Below, piece after piece: positions 26,074 to 36,584 of a DNA stretch of 64,000 bases. The notes under the pieces are model-generated. The model did not search any database. It was not told the origin of the DNA and saw only the letters and a program-made list of their open reading frames with translations. The first letter of the stretch is position 1. Every line of letters starts with the position of its first letter. This DNA comes from Micromonospora sp. C28SCA-DRY-2 (lineage in GTDB: Bacteria > Actinomycetota > Actinomycetes > Mycobacteriales > Micromonosporaceae), in contig NZ_JAUMKD010000001.1 in NCBI RefSeq assembly GCF_030519475.1, forward strand, positions 1,364,001-1,428,000, given 5' to 3'. Position numbers and translations under genes: made by a program.

Positions 26074-26556
26074 TCAGGACCGGCGCAGGTGGGACTCGTG
26101 CACCGGGTGGTTGCGGTGGGTCCGCAGCTCCTCCGCGTGCTCGTCGGTGCCGACCTTGCCGTACAGGCCGGTGCCGAGCAGGATGAGGCCGAAGATCATC
26201 GAGACCACGACGGTGGACATCGAGAAGTTGAGGAAGTTGGCCTCGGTCTGCAGTACGGACATCATGAGGATGCTGGTGACCAGGAAGACGATCCCGGCGG
26301 TCAGGTTCATGTAGTGGCCGAGGTTGCCGCGCCGCGAGGCCCCGATGATCAGCACGATCCCGAACACCACGGAGGCCAGGGCGAAGGCGAGGTTGGTGCG
26401 GAGCCCGAGCACCCAGTGGCCGTCGCGTTCGAAGAGCGGGTCACCCCAGGTCTGTGCGACGCCCCAGACGCCGAAGACCAGGATGTAGAGGCCGACCAGC
26501 CCGGCCAGGGCCCGGTAGATCGGCCGTGCCGGATGGTTCACCGGGAAGTGCACCAT
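26074..26556 (-). CDS. DUF4383 four-helix membrane protein (copy 1)
   Basis: Small membrane protein of 160 aa with four hydrophobic segments and the start VNHPARPIYRALAGLVGLYILVFG that marks the actinobacterial DUF4383 family. The helix-2/3 regions (VVFGIVLIIG, LTAGIVFLVTSILMM) and the tail GKVGTDEHAEELR are shared with the second copy 200 bases upstream. The ATG at 26556 follows GGAGG with seven bases spacing; an upstream extension to 26616 is not needed. Function is unknown; the family often lies near stress genes. It is convergent with the TetR gene. Confidence 0.85.
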   Translation of the reverse strand: MVHFPVNHPARPIYRALAGLVGLYILVFGVWGVAQTWGDPLFERDGHWVLGLRTNLAFALASVVFGIVLIIGASRRGNLGHYMNLTAGIVFLVTSILMMSVLQTEANFLNFSMSTVVVSMIFGLILLGTGLYGKVGTDEHAEELRTHRNHPVHESHLRRS

Positions 26557-26691
26557 CGCCCGTCCTCCGTCCGAATGGCTGCGATTCACCAGGATTGTCA
26601 CCCGGGCCACCCGCACCTGTCTGTTGAACCGCCAGCCGGGTCCTCGGCGAACGACGATCAGGCCCGGACGGGCCGGGCCCGGATACGACTT

Positions 26692-26732
26692 CGCCGGAGC
26701 CGGACCTGCGCGGGGCAGGTCGGGCTCCGGCG
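26692..26732 (-). terminator. Terminator-like hairpin between the two DUF4383 genes
   Basis: CGCCGGAGCCGGACCTGC pairs with its near-perfect complement (one mismatch) around a short GC loop, about 22 bases after the stop of the upstream DUF4383 gene. It would separate transcription of the two paralogues. Confidence 0.65.
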
Positions 26733-26754
26733 AATCCGGAGGCGCAACCCTGGA

Positions 26755-27210
26755 TCAGAGGACGAGGCGGGCCTTCTCGAACGCCTCGCGCTCCTCGTCG
26801 GTGCCGACCTTGCCGTACATGCCGACCATCAGCAGCACCAGGCTGAGCACCATCAGCACGATGACGGTGGCGATGCTGAAGTTGAAGATGTTGGCCTCGG
26901 TCTGGATGAACGCGAGCCCGGCGAGGCTGACCACCATCAGCAGGTACGCCAGCCACTGGTTGACCACCACGTCGACGTTGCGGCCGATCGCGGTGCCGGC
27001 CAGCACGGCGAGCCCGATCAGGATGCTGATCAGCGAGAAGCCGAGGTTGGTGCCCTGCCCGAGGGCCCGGGTGTCGTCCTGGGCGAGGACCTCGTTGCCG
27101 GCGCTCGCGATGATGCCGAGCACCCCGAAGACGACCAGGTACAGACCGGTGAGCCCGCCGATCGCCCGGTAGACCGGCCGCGCGGGGTGGTTGACGGGGG
27201 TGTGGGCCAT
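26755..27210 (-). CDS. DUF4383 four-helix membrane protein (copy 2)
   Basis: Paralogue of the preceding gene, 151 aa, starting MAHTPVNHPARPVYRAIGG and ending MYGKVGTDEEREAFEKARLVL. Four membrane segments are predicted, with the same charged cytoplasmic tail beginning GKVGTDE. The ATG at 27210 is preceded by GGAG ten bases upstream; an in-frame extension to 27285 is unlikely. The tandem pair presumably arose by duplication; divergence is large outside the N-terminal motif and the tail, so the copies may have separate roles. Function unknown. Confidence 0.85.
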   Translation of the reverse strand: MAHTPVNHPARPVYRAIGGLTGLYLVVFGVLGIIASAGNEVLAQDDTRALGQGTNLGFSLISILIGLAVLAGTAIGRNVDVVVNQWLAYLLMVVSLAGLAFIQTEANIFNFSIATVIVLMVLSLVLLMVGMYGKVGTDEEREAFEKARLVL

Positions 27211-27324
27211 CTCTGAGTCTCCAACGCCGTTCGGGTGAGGGTTCGCCGACGATTGTCCCGCACGTCGAGGTGTGACGCCGCACACGGGTCCCGGTGTGGC
27301 GGGACCCGGGTGCGGCGGGGCCGG

Positions 27325-29124
<1,800 letters not shown>

Positions 29125-29143
29125 TACCCACCTCCCATGATCA

Positions 29144-29167
29144 AGGCGTCCCGGGTGCGGGACGCCT
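29144..29167 (-). terminator. ispE terminator or ABC-F leader hairpin
   Basis: AGGCGTCCCG and CGGGACGCCT form a perfect 10-bp stem with a 4-base loop, 140 bases after the ispE stop and 20 bases before the ABC-F start. It may terminate ispE transcripts. Alternatively, as part of the ABC-F leader, it could act as an attenuator, a common device in ABC-F genes. The stem is certain; the role is not. Confidence 0.55.
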
Positions 29168-29306
29168 GTGACAGTCGAGGGTACGCGGGCGCCGTGCCCG
29201 TCCGGCCGGGCGCCGGGCCCCTGTCGGTCAACCGCCCCGCGCACCCGCTTGTTCCGTCCCCGCCCCGAGGGCCCGACAGGCCGGCGGGCGGCGGGTGATG
29301 ACCGGC

Positions 29307-30260
29307 TCAGACGATGCGTGCCCCGGCGACCGGTCCGTGCGCCACCCGGGCCTCCCGGCACACCCCGGCCGCCGTCAGCTCGGCGGCGATCCGCCCGGCG
29401 TGCGCCTCGTCGGTGGCGAGGAAGACGCAGGTCGGCCCGGAGCCGGAGACGAGGCCGGCGAGCGCGCCGGCCGCCTCGCCGGCCTTCAGGGTGGCGGCCA
29501 GCGACGGGCGCATGGCCAGCGCGGCGTCCTGGAGGTCGTTGCCGAGCGCGGCGGCGAGCACCCGCGGGTCGCGCTGGCGCAGGGCGGCGAGGAGCGCGTC
29601 GGTGCTGCCCAGCGGGGGGCGGGCGGTGCCGGCCGCGCGGAGCCGGTCGAGTTCGGCGTAGGCGGCCGGGGTGGAGAGCCCGCCGTCGGCGATGGCCACC
29701 ACCCAGTGCCAGGAGGTGGGGCGGGCCAGCACCGGGCTGACCGCCTCGCCCCGGCCGGTGCCCAGCGCGGTGCCGCCGTGGATCAGGAAGGGCACGTCGG
29801 AGCCGAGGTCGGCGGCGATGCCGGCGAGTTCGTCGCGGGACAGCCCGGTGCCCCAGAGCGCGTCGCAGGCGACCAGCGCGGCGGCGGCGTCGGCGCTGCC
29901 GCCGGCCAGCCCGCCGGCGAGCGGGATCTGCTTGCGCAGGTGCAGCCGGGCGTGCGGGAGGACGCCGGCGTACCCGGCGAGCGCGTGGGCCGCCCGGATC
30001 ACCAGGTTGGAGTCGTCCAGGGCCAGCTCACCGGTGCCCTCACCGGCCATGGTGAGGGTGAGCGTGTCGCCGCGGCGGGCGGTCAGCTCGTCGTAGATCG
30101 AGATGGCGTGGTAGACGGTGTTCAGTTCGTGGTAGCCGTCCCGGCGCAGCGGGCCCACCCCGAGGTGCAGGTTGACCTTGGCGGGCACCCGTACCCGGAC
30201 CGGCCCGCTGGCGCCCCGCCGCCGCTCGTCCTCGTCGTCCGGTCGCCACGCCTCGGTCAC
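29307..30260 (-). CDS. ispE: 4-diphosphocytidyl-2-C-methyl-D-erythritol kinase
   Basis: GHMP kinase of 317 aa in the MEP pathway, phosphorylating CDP-methylerythritol on the way to isoprenoids. The N-terminal substrate motif is VRVPAKVNLHLGVGPLRRDGYHEL, and the ATP loop is IPLAGGLAGGSADAAAAL with GSDVPF downstream; the C-terminal MVSGSGPTCVF-type motif is present as LVSGSGPTCVFLA. The GTG at 30260 overlaps the stop of a 37-codon upstream ORF (GTGA), and upstream of it codon use in this frame degenerates. It belongs to the conserved tatD-ksgA-ispE string on the minus strand. Confidence 0.95.
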   Translation of the reverse strand: MTEAWRPDDEDERRRGASGPVRVRVPAKVNLHLGVGPLRRDGYHELNTVYHAISIYDELTARRGDTLTLTMAGEGTGELALDDSNLVIRAAHALAGYAGVLPHARLHLRKQIPLAGGLAGGSADAAAALVACDALWGTGLSRDELAGIAADLGSDVPFLIHGGTALGTGRGEAVSPVLARPTSWHWVVAIADGGLSTPAAYAELDRLRAAGTARPPLGSTDALLAALRQRDPRVLAAALGNDLQDAALAMRPSLAATLKAGEAAGALAGLVSGSGPTCVFLATDEAHAGRIAAELTAAGVCREARVAHGPVAGARIV

Positions 30261-30370
30261 GGGACGTCCCGCGGGCACGGGCGGACCTCGAACGGCTTCT
30301 CCACGATCTGCTCCTCGGCGCAGTGGCGGCCGGGCTCGCACCGGCCGCCGACCAGGGGGTACGGGTACAC
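30257..30370 (-). CDS. Probable unannotated 37-residue Cys-containing protein, coupled to ispE
   Basis: Between ksgA and ispE an ORF runs from GTG (30370) to TGA (30257-30259), and its stop overlaps the ispE GTG (GTGA). All 37 sense codons after the start end in G or C, the signature of real coding sequence in this genome, whereas the same frame upstream of 30370 loses it. The peptide starts MYPYPLVGGRC and ends VRPCPRDVP; it contains three cysteines (residues 11, 17 and 32) with CEPGRHC as a possible metal-binding pair. GAGGG lies nine bases before the GTG. I do not recognise the family; it may be a small zinc-binding protein or a translational-coupling leader for ispE. Confidence 0.6.
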   Translation of the reverse strand: MYPYPLVGGRCEPGRHCAEEQIVEKPFEVRPCPRDVP

Positions 30371-30402
30371 GTGCAGCGGCCCTCGGCGGACCCGGCGCCA
30401 GC

Positions 30403-31305
30403 CTACTGGGCGGCGGAGGCGGCGGCCGGAGCCGACGCGGCGATGGCGGCGAACTGCTCCACGGTGAGTGACTCACCGCGCGCGCCGGGGTCGACACCGG
30501 CGGCGGTGAGCGCCGCGGCGGCCCGGTCGGCGCCGCCGGCCCAGCCGGCCAGCGCGGCGCGCAGGGTCTTGCGGCGCTGCGCGAAGGCCGCGTCCACCAC
30601 GGCGAAGACCCGTTCCCGGGGTACGTCCGGCCGGGGCGGTTCGCGGCGGGTGAAGGCGACCAGCCCGGAGTCGACGTTCGGCACCGGCCAGAACACGTTC
30701 GGCGGCACCCGACCGGCGGCCCGGGACCGGGCGTACCAGGCGAGCTTGACCGACGGCACGCCGTACACCTTGGAGCCGGGGCCGGCGACCAGCCGGTCGG
30801 CCACCTCCTTCTGCACCATCACCAGGCCGTGCCGCAGGCTGGGCAACTCGGCGAGCAGGTGCAGCACCACCGGCACGGCCACGTTGTAGGGCAGGTTCGC
30901 CACCAGCGCGGTCGGCGCCGGCTCGGCGAGGTCGGCGGCGCCGACGCGCAGCGCGTCGGCCCGGTGCACGGTGAGCCGGCCGGCGTCCGGGCCGGCGTGC
31001 CGCGCGGCGGTCTCCGGCAGCGCCCCGGCCAGCACCGGGTCGATCTCGACGGCGTGCACGTGCGCGGCGACCGGGAGCAGGGCCAGGGTGAGCGAGCCGA
31101 GGCCGGGGCCGACCTCCAGCGCCACGTCCTCGGGGGTCAGCCCGGCGGCGGTGACGATCCGGCGGACGGTGTTCGGGTCGTGCACGAAGTTCTGGCCCAG
31201 CTTCTTGGTGGGCGCGACGCCCAGCCGGGCGGCGAGGTCCCGGATCTCCGCCGGGCCGAGCAGGCCGCCCGGCCCGCGCGGCGGCTCGGCGCCGGCCGGG
31301 CTCAC
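30403..31305 (-). CDS. ksgA: 16S rRNA (adenine1518/1519-N6)-dimethyltransferase
   Basis: Ribosome-maturation methyltransferase of 300 aa that dimethylates two adenines near the 3' end of 16S rRNA. The SAM-binding motif is [16 protein letters not shown] (motif I) and the catalytic motif IV is [31 protein letters not shown] is the family N-terminal block. C-terminal substrate-recognition residues are present ([27 protein letters not shown]). The GTG start at 31305 overlaps the tatD stop (GTGA). Loss of the enzyme gives kasugamycin resistance in other bacteria. It belongs to the conserved tatD-ksgA-ispE string. Confidence 0.96.
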   Translation of the reverse strand: MSPAGAEPPRGPGGLLGPAEIRDLAARLGVAPTKKLGQNFVHDPNTVRRIVTAAGLTPEDVALEVGPGLGSLTLALLPVAAHVHAVEIDPVLAGALPETAARHAGPDAGRLTVHRADALRVGAADLAEPAPTALVANLPYNVAVPVVLHLLAELPSLRHGLVMVQKEVADRLVAGPGSKVYGVPSVKLAWYARSRAAGRVPPNVFWPVPNVDSGLVAFTRREPPRPDVPRERVFAVVDAAFAQRRKTLRAALAGWAGGADRAAAALTAAGVDPGARGESLTVEQFAAIAASAPAAASAAQ

Positions 31306-32207
31306 CACGGCCCGAAGACCCGGTCGCCGGTGGCGGAGATCGCCGCGCAGAGCTCGTCCAGGTCGGCGCCGGTGGTGGCGGCCAGCGACCGGACGGTCAG
31401 CGGGATCAGGTACGAGGCGTTGGGCCGGCCCCGGTGCGGCATCGGGGTGAGGTAGGGGGCGTCGGTCTCCACCAGGATCTGGTCCAGCGGGGTGAGCGCG
31501 GCGGCCTCGCGCAGCGGGCCGGCGCTGCCGAAGGTGACGGTGCCGGCGAAGCTGAGCAGGTAGCCGCGGCGCACGCACTCGGCGGCGAAGTCGGCGTCGC
31601 CGGAGAAGCAGTGCAGCACCACGGTGTCCGGCGCGCCCTCGTCGTCGAGGATCCGCAGCACGTCGGCGTGCGCGTCGCGGTCGTGGATGACCAGGGCCTT
31701 GCCGTATCGCTTGGCGATCGCGATGTGCGCCCGGAAGCTCTCCTCCTGGGCGGCGCGGCCCTCGTCGCCGGTGCGGTAGAAGTCCATCCCGGTCTCGCCG
31801 ACGCCGCGGACCCGGTCCCGGGCGGCCAGCGCCTCGATCTCGCGCAGCGCCTCGTCCAGGTCGGCCAGCCGGGGCGCCTCGTTGGGGTGCAGCGCCACGG
31901 TGGCCAGCACCGCCGGGTGGCGCTCGGCGGTCTCCGCGCCCCAGCGGGAGGAGTCGACGTCCACCCCGACCTGCACCAGCCGGTCGACGCCGACCGCGGC
32001 GGCGAGGGCGACGGCCGCGGCGACCGGGTCGTCGGCCGGCCCGCCGCCGGGTACGCCGGCCTCGCTGACGGTGATGTCGAGGTGGGTGTGGCTGTCCAGC
32101 ACCGGGCCGGGCAGCGGCTCGGGCGCGGGCGGGAACTCCCCGGCGCGGCGGGCGGCCCGGGCGCGCCGGGACTCGCGCCCGGTCGTCTCTTCGGTTGGCT
32201 CGGTCAT
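31302..32207 (-). CDS. tatD: TatD-family metal-dependent hydrolase
   Basis: TIM-barrel metallohydrolase of 301 aa, of the TatD group (DNA exonuclease, or D-aminoacyl-tRNA deacylase in some members). Metal ligands are visible as DSHTHLD near residue 40, [29 protein letters not shown] and ETDAPYLTP. The first 35 residues ([28 protein letters not shown]) are a non-conserved tail. The ATG at 32207 is used; there is no strong ribosome site, but an upstream extension would run into the neighbouring promoter region. Its stop overlaps the ksgA GTG. Confidence 0.92.
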   Translation of the reverse strand: MTEPTEETTGRESRRARAARRAGEFPPAPEPLPGPVLDSHTHLDITVSEAGVPGGGPADDPVAAAVALAAAVGVDRLVQVGVDVDSSRWGAETAERHPAVLATVALHPNEAPRLADLDEALREIEALAARDRVRGVGETGMDFYRTGDEGRAAQEESFRAHIAIAKRYGKALVIHDRDAHADVLRILDDEGAPDTVVLHCFSGDADFAAECVRRGYLLSFAGTVTFGSAGPLREAAALTPLDQILVETDAPYLTPMPHRGRPNASYLIPLTVRSLAATTGADLDELCAAISATGDRVFGPW

Positions 32208-32328
32208 CACCCAAAGGATCACACACCGGCCGGGTCCACCCGAGCGCCACCTGACGTTCACCTCGGCTACCCAGGGCGACTCTACGGTCGCGGGATGGGT
32301 GAGCGGACCGTGGTGGGGAGGTGACGAC

Positions 32329-32412
32329 ATGAGCGAGCGACAGCGAGCGAATCATCGACTCAGCGCGGACATGCCTCATGACGGCACGCAGCAAAGCGGA
32401 GTGCCGGCATGA
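32329..32412 (+). CDS. 27-codon mini-ORF repeat coupled to the gene at 32409
   Basis: ATG at 32329, after the strong site GGGAGG, opens a 27-codon frame ([10 protein letters not shown]...GVPA) whose TGA (32410-32412) overlaps the next gene's ATG (ATGA). GGAG just before that ATG supplies a second ribosome site. The DNA looks like a Micromonospora dispersed repeat (GAGCGAATCATCG..., ...GCGGAGTGCCGGC) that I recall from other genomes. Its opening ATGAGCGAGCG recurs before cysD (17735). It probably inserts at a gene start while keeping translation coupled. Confidence 0.55.
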   Translation: MSERQRANHRLSADMPHDGTQQSGVPA

Positions 32413-33650
32413 GTGTCCTGCCCCGGGCCGGCGGGGACGCCGGTCAGCGGACCGGGCTGCGGGTGGCGTACGGCGGCGCGGTGTATCCGGCCGAGGAGAT
32501 CGCCCGGGGTGCGGCGTACGAGGTGTTCAGCGCCGACGAGGTGGCCGGCTTCGAGCGGTCACCGCGGCCGGGCAGCGCGCTGCCGTGGCGCCGGTTCGTG
32601 CACGTCACCGAGGTGAGCGCGGTGTACGGGGCGCCGGCGCCGGCCGAGGAGCCGGAGGCGCCGCTGATGCTGCCGGCGCACCGGGAACGCGGCTTCGCCC
32701 AGGTGCAACAGTTGAGCCAGCAGCCGGCCGCCGCCGGCGACCCGGTGCTGGCCGCGGTGCGCGGCTCGGCGCTGATCCGGCGGGGCACCCGGATGGTCAA
32801 GGTGCTCTCCCCCGGCCAGCTCGCCGGTTACCTGCGCGGCTGGCTGCCGCACGGCTTCTGCTACCGGGAGCACGACGTGGCGCACCTGCGCGGTGCGGCG
32901 GCCACCGCGGTGCTGCGTACCGACTCCGACAGCGGGCCGGGCGACGTGACGTACGTGCTGCGCTGGCGGGCGGCCGACCCGGGCGACTACGAGGCGCCGG
33001 TCGGCGCGGCGCACCGGGGGCTGACCGCCCTGCCGCCCCGGGACCGGCTGGGCCCGCCGGTGCTGGGCACCGGGTTCGTGCCCAGCGGCAGCCAGCTCGT
33101 CCCGGAGTTCGTCACCCGGGACTTCGCCGACCTGCCGATGCCGGCCAACGCCACCCTGCTCGCCTATCCGGCGGAGGGGGTGGAGGTGGTGCTCTACAGC
33201 TACCAGGCGGAGCAGCGGGGCTGGCTGCGGATGGTCGGCCCGCAGTGGCGGCACCTGCTCGCCGCGGTGCCGGGGCTCTCCCCCGACCAGGAGTACCTGC
33301 CGACCGGCGAGGTGCCCCGCTCGACCCAGCTGGTCGGCGCGTACGGCGGCGGCGAGTACGAGGCGGTGGCCGACCTGCCCGGCGGGTTCCGGGTGCTGGC
33401 GATGACCCGGGCCGCCCGCTACCCGGTCGAGGCGGTGGCCCGGCGGCTGCGCCACGCCCGCTGGCGGGGGGTGGACTGCCTGGTGCTCCGGGAGGAGGCC
33501 GGCTGGCTGCGGATCCGCCTGCGCCGGCCGGATCCGGACGCCGTGGCCGCTACCGGGGCGCAGTGCCAGGAACGGGGCGTCTACGAGACCTGGGCGCCGG
33601 CCGCGGAGGTCACCGACGACCGGGTGGTGGATCTGCCCTACCACCTCTGA
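32409..33650 (+). CDS. Hypothetical protein, 413 aa, possibly internally duplicated
   Basis: I do not recognise this protein. It is soluble and globular, without signal or membrane segments. The N-terminal segment [24 protein letters not shown] resembles the later [23 protein letters not shown], and the segments [13 protein letters not shown] and [22 protein letters not shown] share a pattern of Trp/Arg-rich strands, so the protein may be made of repeated domains. Conserved-looking phrases include [35 protein letters not shown] and [16 protein letters not shown]. The ATG start overlaps the stop of a 27-codon mini-ORF repeat. It lies between the divergent tatD and an alpha/beta hydrolase, with no operon partner of known role. 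Confidence 0.7.
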   Translation: MSVLPRAGGDAGQRTGLRVAYGGAVYPAEEIARGAAYEVFSADEVAGFERSPRPGSALPWRRFVHVTEVSAVYGAPAPAEEPEAPLMLPAHRERGFAQVQQLSQQPAAAGDPVLAAVRGSALIRRGTRMVKVLSPGQLAGYLRGWLPHGFCYREHDVAHLRGAAATAVLRTDSDSGPGDVTYVLRWRAADPGDYEAPVGAAHRGLTALPPRDRLGPPVLGTGFVPSGSQLVPEFVTRDFADLPMPANATLLAYPAEGVEVVLYSYQAEQRGWLRMVGPQWRHLLAAVPGLSPDQEYLPTGEVPRSTQLVGAYGGGEYEAVADLPGGFRVLAMTRAARYPVEAVARRLRHARWRGVDCLVLREEAGWLRIRLRRPDPDAVAATGAQCQERGVYETWAPAAEVTDDRVVDLPYHL

Positions 33651-33720
33651 CCGGAATACCGGACCGGGGTGCGGGAATGCGCCGGGCGAGTTGACCACGA
33701 GCCCGATTTCAGGAGTGAGC

Positions 33721-34572
33721 ATGCCCTTCATCACCGTGGGTACGGAGAATTCCGCCCCGATCGACCTGTACTACGAGGACCACGGCAGCGGCCAGCCGGT
33801 CGTCCTGATCCACGGTTTCCCGTTCAGCGGGGCGACCTGGGAGAAGATGAGCGGTCCGCTGCTCGCGGCCGGCTACCGGGTGATCACCTACGACCGGCGG
33901 GGCTTCGGCAACTCGGCGCAGCCCAGCGTGGGCTACGACTACGACACCTTCGCCGCCGACCTCGACGTGCTGATGACCGAGCTGGACCTGCGCAACACCA
34001 TCCTGGTCGGGCACTCGATGGGCACCGGTGAGGTGACCCGCTACCTCGGCGCGTACGGCTCGAACCGGGTGGACCGGGCGGTGCTGTTGGCCCCGCTGGC
34101 ACCGTTCCTGCTGAAGACGGCGGACGACCCGGAGGGCGTGGAGAAGAGCCTCTTCGAGGGCTTCAAGCAGGCGATCATCGACGACCGCTTCGCCTTCCTC
34201 ACCCAGTTCTGCAACAACTTCTTCAACTGGGACGAGAACAAGGGCAAGGTGGTCAGCGAGGAGGCGTACCGGGCGCACTGGGAGATCGGCGCGCGGGCCT
34301 CGGCGAAGGGCAGCCACGACTCGGTGGACGCCTGGTTGACCGACTTCCGCAACGACGTGCCGAACATCGACGTCCCGGTGTTGATCATCCAGGGCGACAA
34401 GGACAAGGTGCTGCCCTTCCCGGCGACCGGCCAGCGTCTGGCGCCGATGCTGCGCGACGCCAAGCTGGTCACCCTGAACGGGGCACCGCACGGCATCCCG
34501 TGGACGCACCCGACCGAGGTGAACAACGCGATCATGGAGTTCATCGGCGCGCCGGCGATGGCCCGCGCCTGA
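33721..34572 (+). CDS. Alpha/beta hydrolase (non-heme chloroperoxidase/esterase-like)
   Basis: Hydrolase of 283 aa closest to the cofactor-free bromo-/chloroperoxidase group. HGFPFSGATWEKM is the oxyanion region; the nucleophile elbow is GHSMGTGEV (Ser of GHSMG, near residue 99); the acid is in VLIIQGDKDKVLPFPATGQRL and the catalytic His is in GAPHGIPWTHP. Natural substrates in this group are esters or peroxy acids and are unknown here. The ATG at 33721 is chosen for AGGAG five bases upstream. A strong bidirectional terminator follows and separates it from the convergent metG. Confidence 0.92.
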   Translation: MPFITVGTENSAPIDLYYEDHGSGQPVVLIHGFPFSGATWEKMSGPLLAAGYRVITYDRRGFGNSAQPSVGYDYDTFAADLDVLMTELDLRNTILVGHSMGTGEVTRYLGAYGSNRVDRAVLLAPLAPFLLKTADDPEGVEKSLFEGFKQAIIDDRFAFLTQFCNNFFNWDENKGKVVSEEAYRAHWEIGARASAKGSHDSVDAWLTDFRNDVPNIDVPVLIIQGDKDKVLPFPATGQRLAPMLRDAKLVTLNGAPHGIPWTHPTEVNNAIMEFIGAPAMARA

Positions 34573-34583
34573 CCGCGTACGCG

Positions 34584-34616
34584 ACGCGGCCCCGGGGGAG
34601 TCCCCCGGGGCCGCGT
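34584..34616. terminator. Bidirectional terminator between the hydrolase and metG
   Basis: ACGCGGCCCCGGGGGA and its exact complement TCCCCCGGGGCCGCGT form a 14-16-bp perfect stem around one to four unpaired bases. It lies 12 bases after the hydrolase stop and 16 bases after the convergent metG stop, so it can serve both. Confidence 0.85.
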
Positions 34617-34631
34617 TCCGCGTACGCCGGC

Positions 34632-36434
34632 TCAGCCGCCGAGCCGGGCCAGTTCCTCGTCCACGATCGACGGGTCGAGCTTGCGGAAGACCGGCTTCGG
34701 GGCGGCCAGCGGCCGGCCCACCGCCAGCGGCACCGACTCCCAGCGCGCGCCGACCGTGTAGTCCCCGGTCAGCACCGGGTACGCCGGCCCGCCGTCGAGG
34801 TCCTCGACCTCCTCGATGACCGGCATCGGGGCGTGCACCCCGGTGCCGCCGAGCAGCTCGTGCACCTTCTGCGCGGAGTGCGGCAGGAACGGGGTGAGCA
34901 GCGTGTTGGCGTCGCTGACCACCTGGAGGGCGACGTGCAGGATGGTGCCCATCCGCGGCTTGTCGGCGGCGTCCTTGAGCTTCCACGGCGCCTGCTCGGA
35001 GAGGTACCGGTTCGCCTCGGCGACCACCCGCATCGCCTCGCCGATGGCCTGCTTCTGCCGGTGCCGGGCGATCAGGTCGCCGACCGTGGCGAAGCCGGCC
35101 CGGGCCACCGCGAGCAGCGCCTCGTCGGCCTCGGTGAGCCCGGCCGGATCGACCGGCGGGATCTCGCCGAAGTTCTTCGCCGCCATCGAGATGGACCGGT
35201 TGACCAGGTTTCCCCAGCCGGCGACCAGCTCGTCGTTGTTGCGGCGGAGGAACTCGGCCCAGGTGAAGTCGGTGTCGTTGCTCTCCGGGCCGGCGGCGGC
35301 GATGAAGTAGCGCAGCGCGTCGGCGTCGTAACGCGCCAGGAAGTCCCGGACGTAGATGACCACCCGGCGGGACGAGGAGAACTTGCGCCCCTCCATGGTC
35401 AGGTACTCGCTGGAGACCACCTCGGTGGGCAGGTTGAGCCGCCCCAGCTGGCCCGGCTCGCCGTCCCGCGACCCCTCGCCGGAGTAGCCGGCGAGCAGCG
35501 CCGGCCAGATCACCGAGTGGAAGACGATGTTGTCCTTGCCCATGAAGTAGTAGGCGCGGGCGTCCTTGCCCTCGGCGTCGGCGGACCACCACTTCCGCCA
35601 GGCCTCGGGGTCGCCGGAGCGGCGGGCCCACTCGATGGAGGCGGAGAGGTAGCCGATCACCGCGTCGAACCAGACGTAGATCCGCTTGTCCGCGCGGTCC
35701 CGCCAGCCCTCCAGCGGGATCGGTACGCCCCACTCCAGGTCCCGGGTGATCGCCCGGGGCTGGAGGTCGTCGAGCAGGTTCCGGGAGAACCGCAGCACGT
35801 TCGGCCGCCACCCCTCGCGGGTGTCCAGCCACTGCCGCAGCACGTCGGCCAGGGCCGGCAGGTCGAGGAAGAAGTGCTCGGTCTCCACGAACTCCGGCGT
35901 CTCGCCGTTGATCTTCGAGCGGGGGTTGATCAGGTCGATCGGGTCGAGCTGGTTGCCGCAGTTGTCGCACTGGTCGCCGCGGGCGCTGGCGTAGCCGCAG
36001 ATCGGGCAGGTGCCCTCGATGTAGCGGTCGGGCAGGGTCCGCCCGGTGGACGGGGAGATCGCCCCCATGGTGGTCTTCGGCACGATGTAGCCGTTGCGGT
36101 ACATCCCCTCGAACAGTTCCTGCACCACCGCGTAGTGGTTGCCGGTGGTGGTGCGCGTGAACAGGTCGTAGGAGAGGCCGAGGCCGTGCAGGTCCTCCAC
36201 GATCACCCGGTTGTAGCGGTCGGCCAGCTCGCGCGGGGTGACCCCCTCGGCGTCGGCCTGCACCTGGATCGGGGTGCCGTGCTCGTCCGTGCCGGAGACC
36301 ATGAGCACGTCGTGGCCGGCCATCCGCATGTACCGGCTGAAGACGTCGGAGGGAACGCCGAAACCGGAGACGTGGCCGATGTGGCGCGGGCCGTTGGCGT
36401 ACGGCCAGGCTACCGCCGCGAGAACGTGACTCAT
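34632..36434 (-). CDS. metG: Methionine--tRNA ligase
   Basis: Class I synthetase of 600 aa. The HIGH motif is [10 protein letters not shown] near residue 15. The KMSKS-type loop is KFSSSR, which is typical of actinobacterial MetRS. A zinc knuckle [18 protein letters not shown] gives four Cys ligands, the MetG1 type. There is no C-terminal tRNA-binding (EMAP-II) appendage. The ATG at 36434 has no ribosome site but sits eight bases after a -10 box TAGGCT, so it is probably leaderless. Convergent with the hydrolase and divergent from the membrane gene at 36585. Confidence 0.97.
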   Translation of the reverse strand: MSHVLAAVAWPYANGPRHIGHVSGFGVPSDVFSRYMRMAGHDVLMVSGTDEHGTPIQVQADAEGVTPRELADRYNRVIVEDLHGLGLSYDLFTRTTTGNHYAVVQELFEGMYRNGYIVPKTTMGAISPSTGRTLPDRYIEGTCPICGYASARGDQCDNCGNQLDPIDLINPRSKINGETPEFVETEHFFLDLPALADVLRQWLDTREGWRPNVLRFSRNLLDDLQPRAITRDLEWGVPIPLEGWRDRADKRIYVWFDAVIGYLSASIEWARRSGDPEAWRKWWSADAEGKDARAYYFMGKDNIVFHSVIWPALLAGYSGEGSRDGEPGQLGRLNLPTEVVSSEYLTMEGRKFSSSRRVVIYVRDFLARYDADALRYFIAAAGPESNDTDFTWAEFLRRNNDELVAGWGNLVNRSISMAAKNFGEIPPVDPAGLTEADEALLAVARAGFATVGDLIARHRQKQAIGEAMRVVAEANRYLSEQAPWKLKDAADKPRMGTILHVALQVVSDANTLLTPFLPHSAQKVHELLGGTGVHAPMPVIEEVEDLDGGPAYPVLTGDYTVGARWESVPLAVGRPLAAPKPVFRKLDPSIVDEELARLGG

Positions 36435-36584
36435 GACCAGCAAGCCTAGTGACCCGGGCGGCGCGGTCGCGAACCAATAGGGCTCCGCGGGTCGGCGGTC
36501 CGGCCGGGCCGCCTCGACCATTGGTCCGATTTGTCACCGACACGCGCCGTGAACTGCCAATCCGCCTTCCAACGGCGGTGTCCA

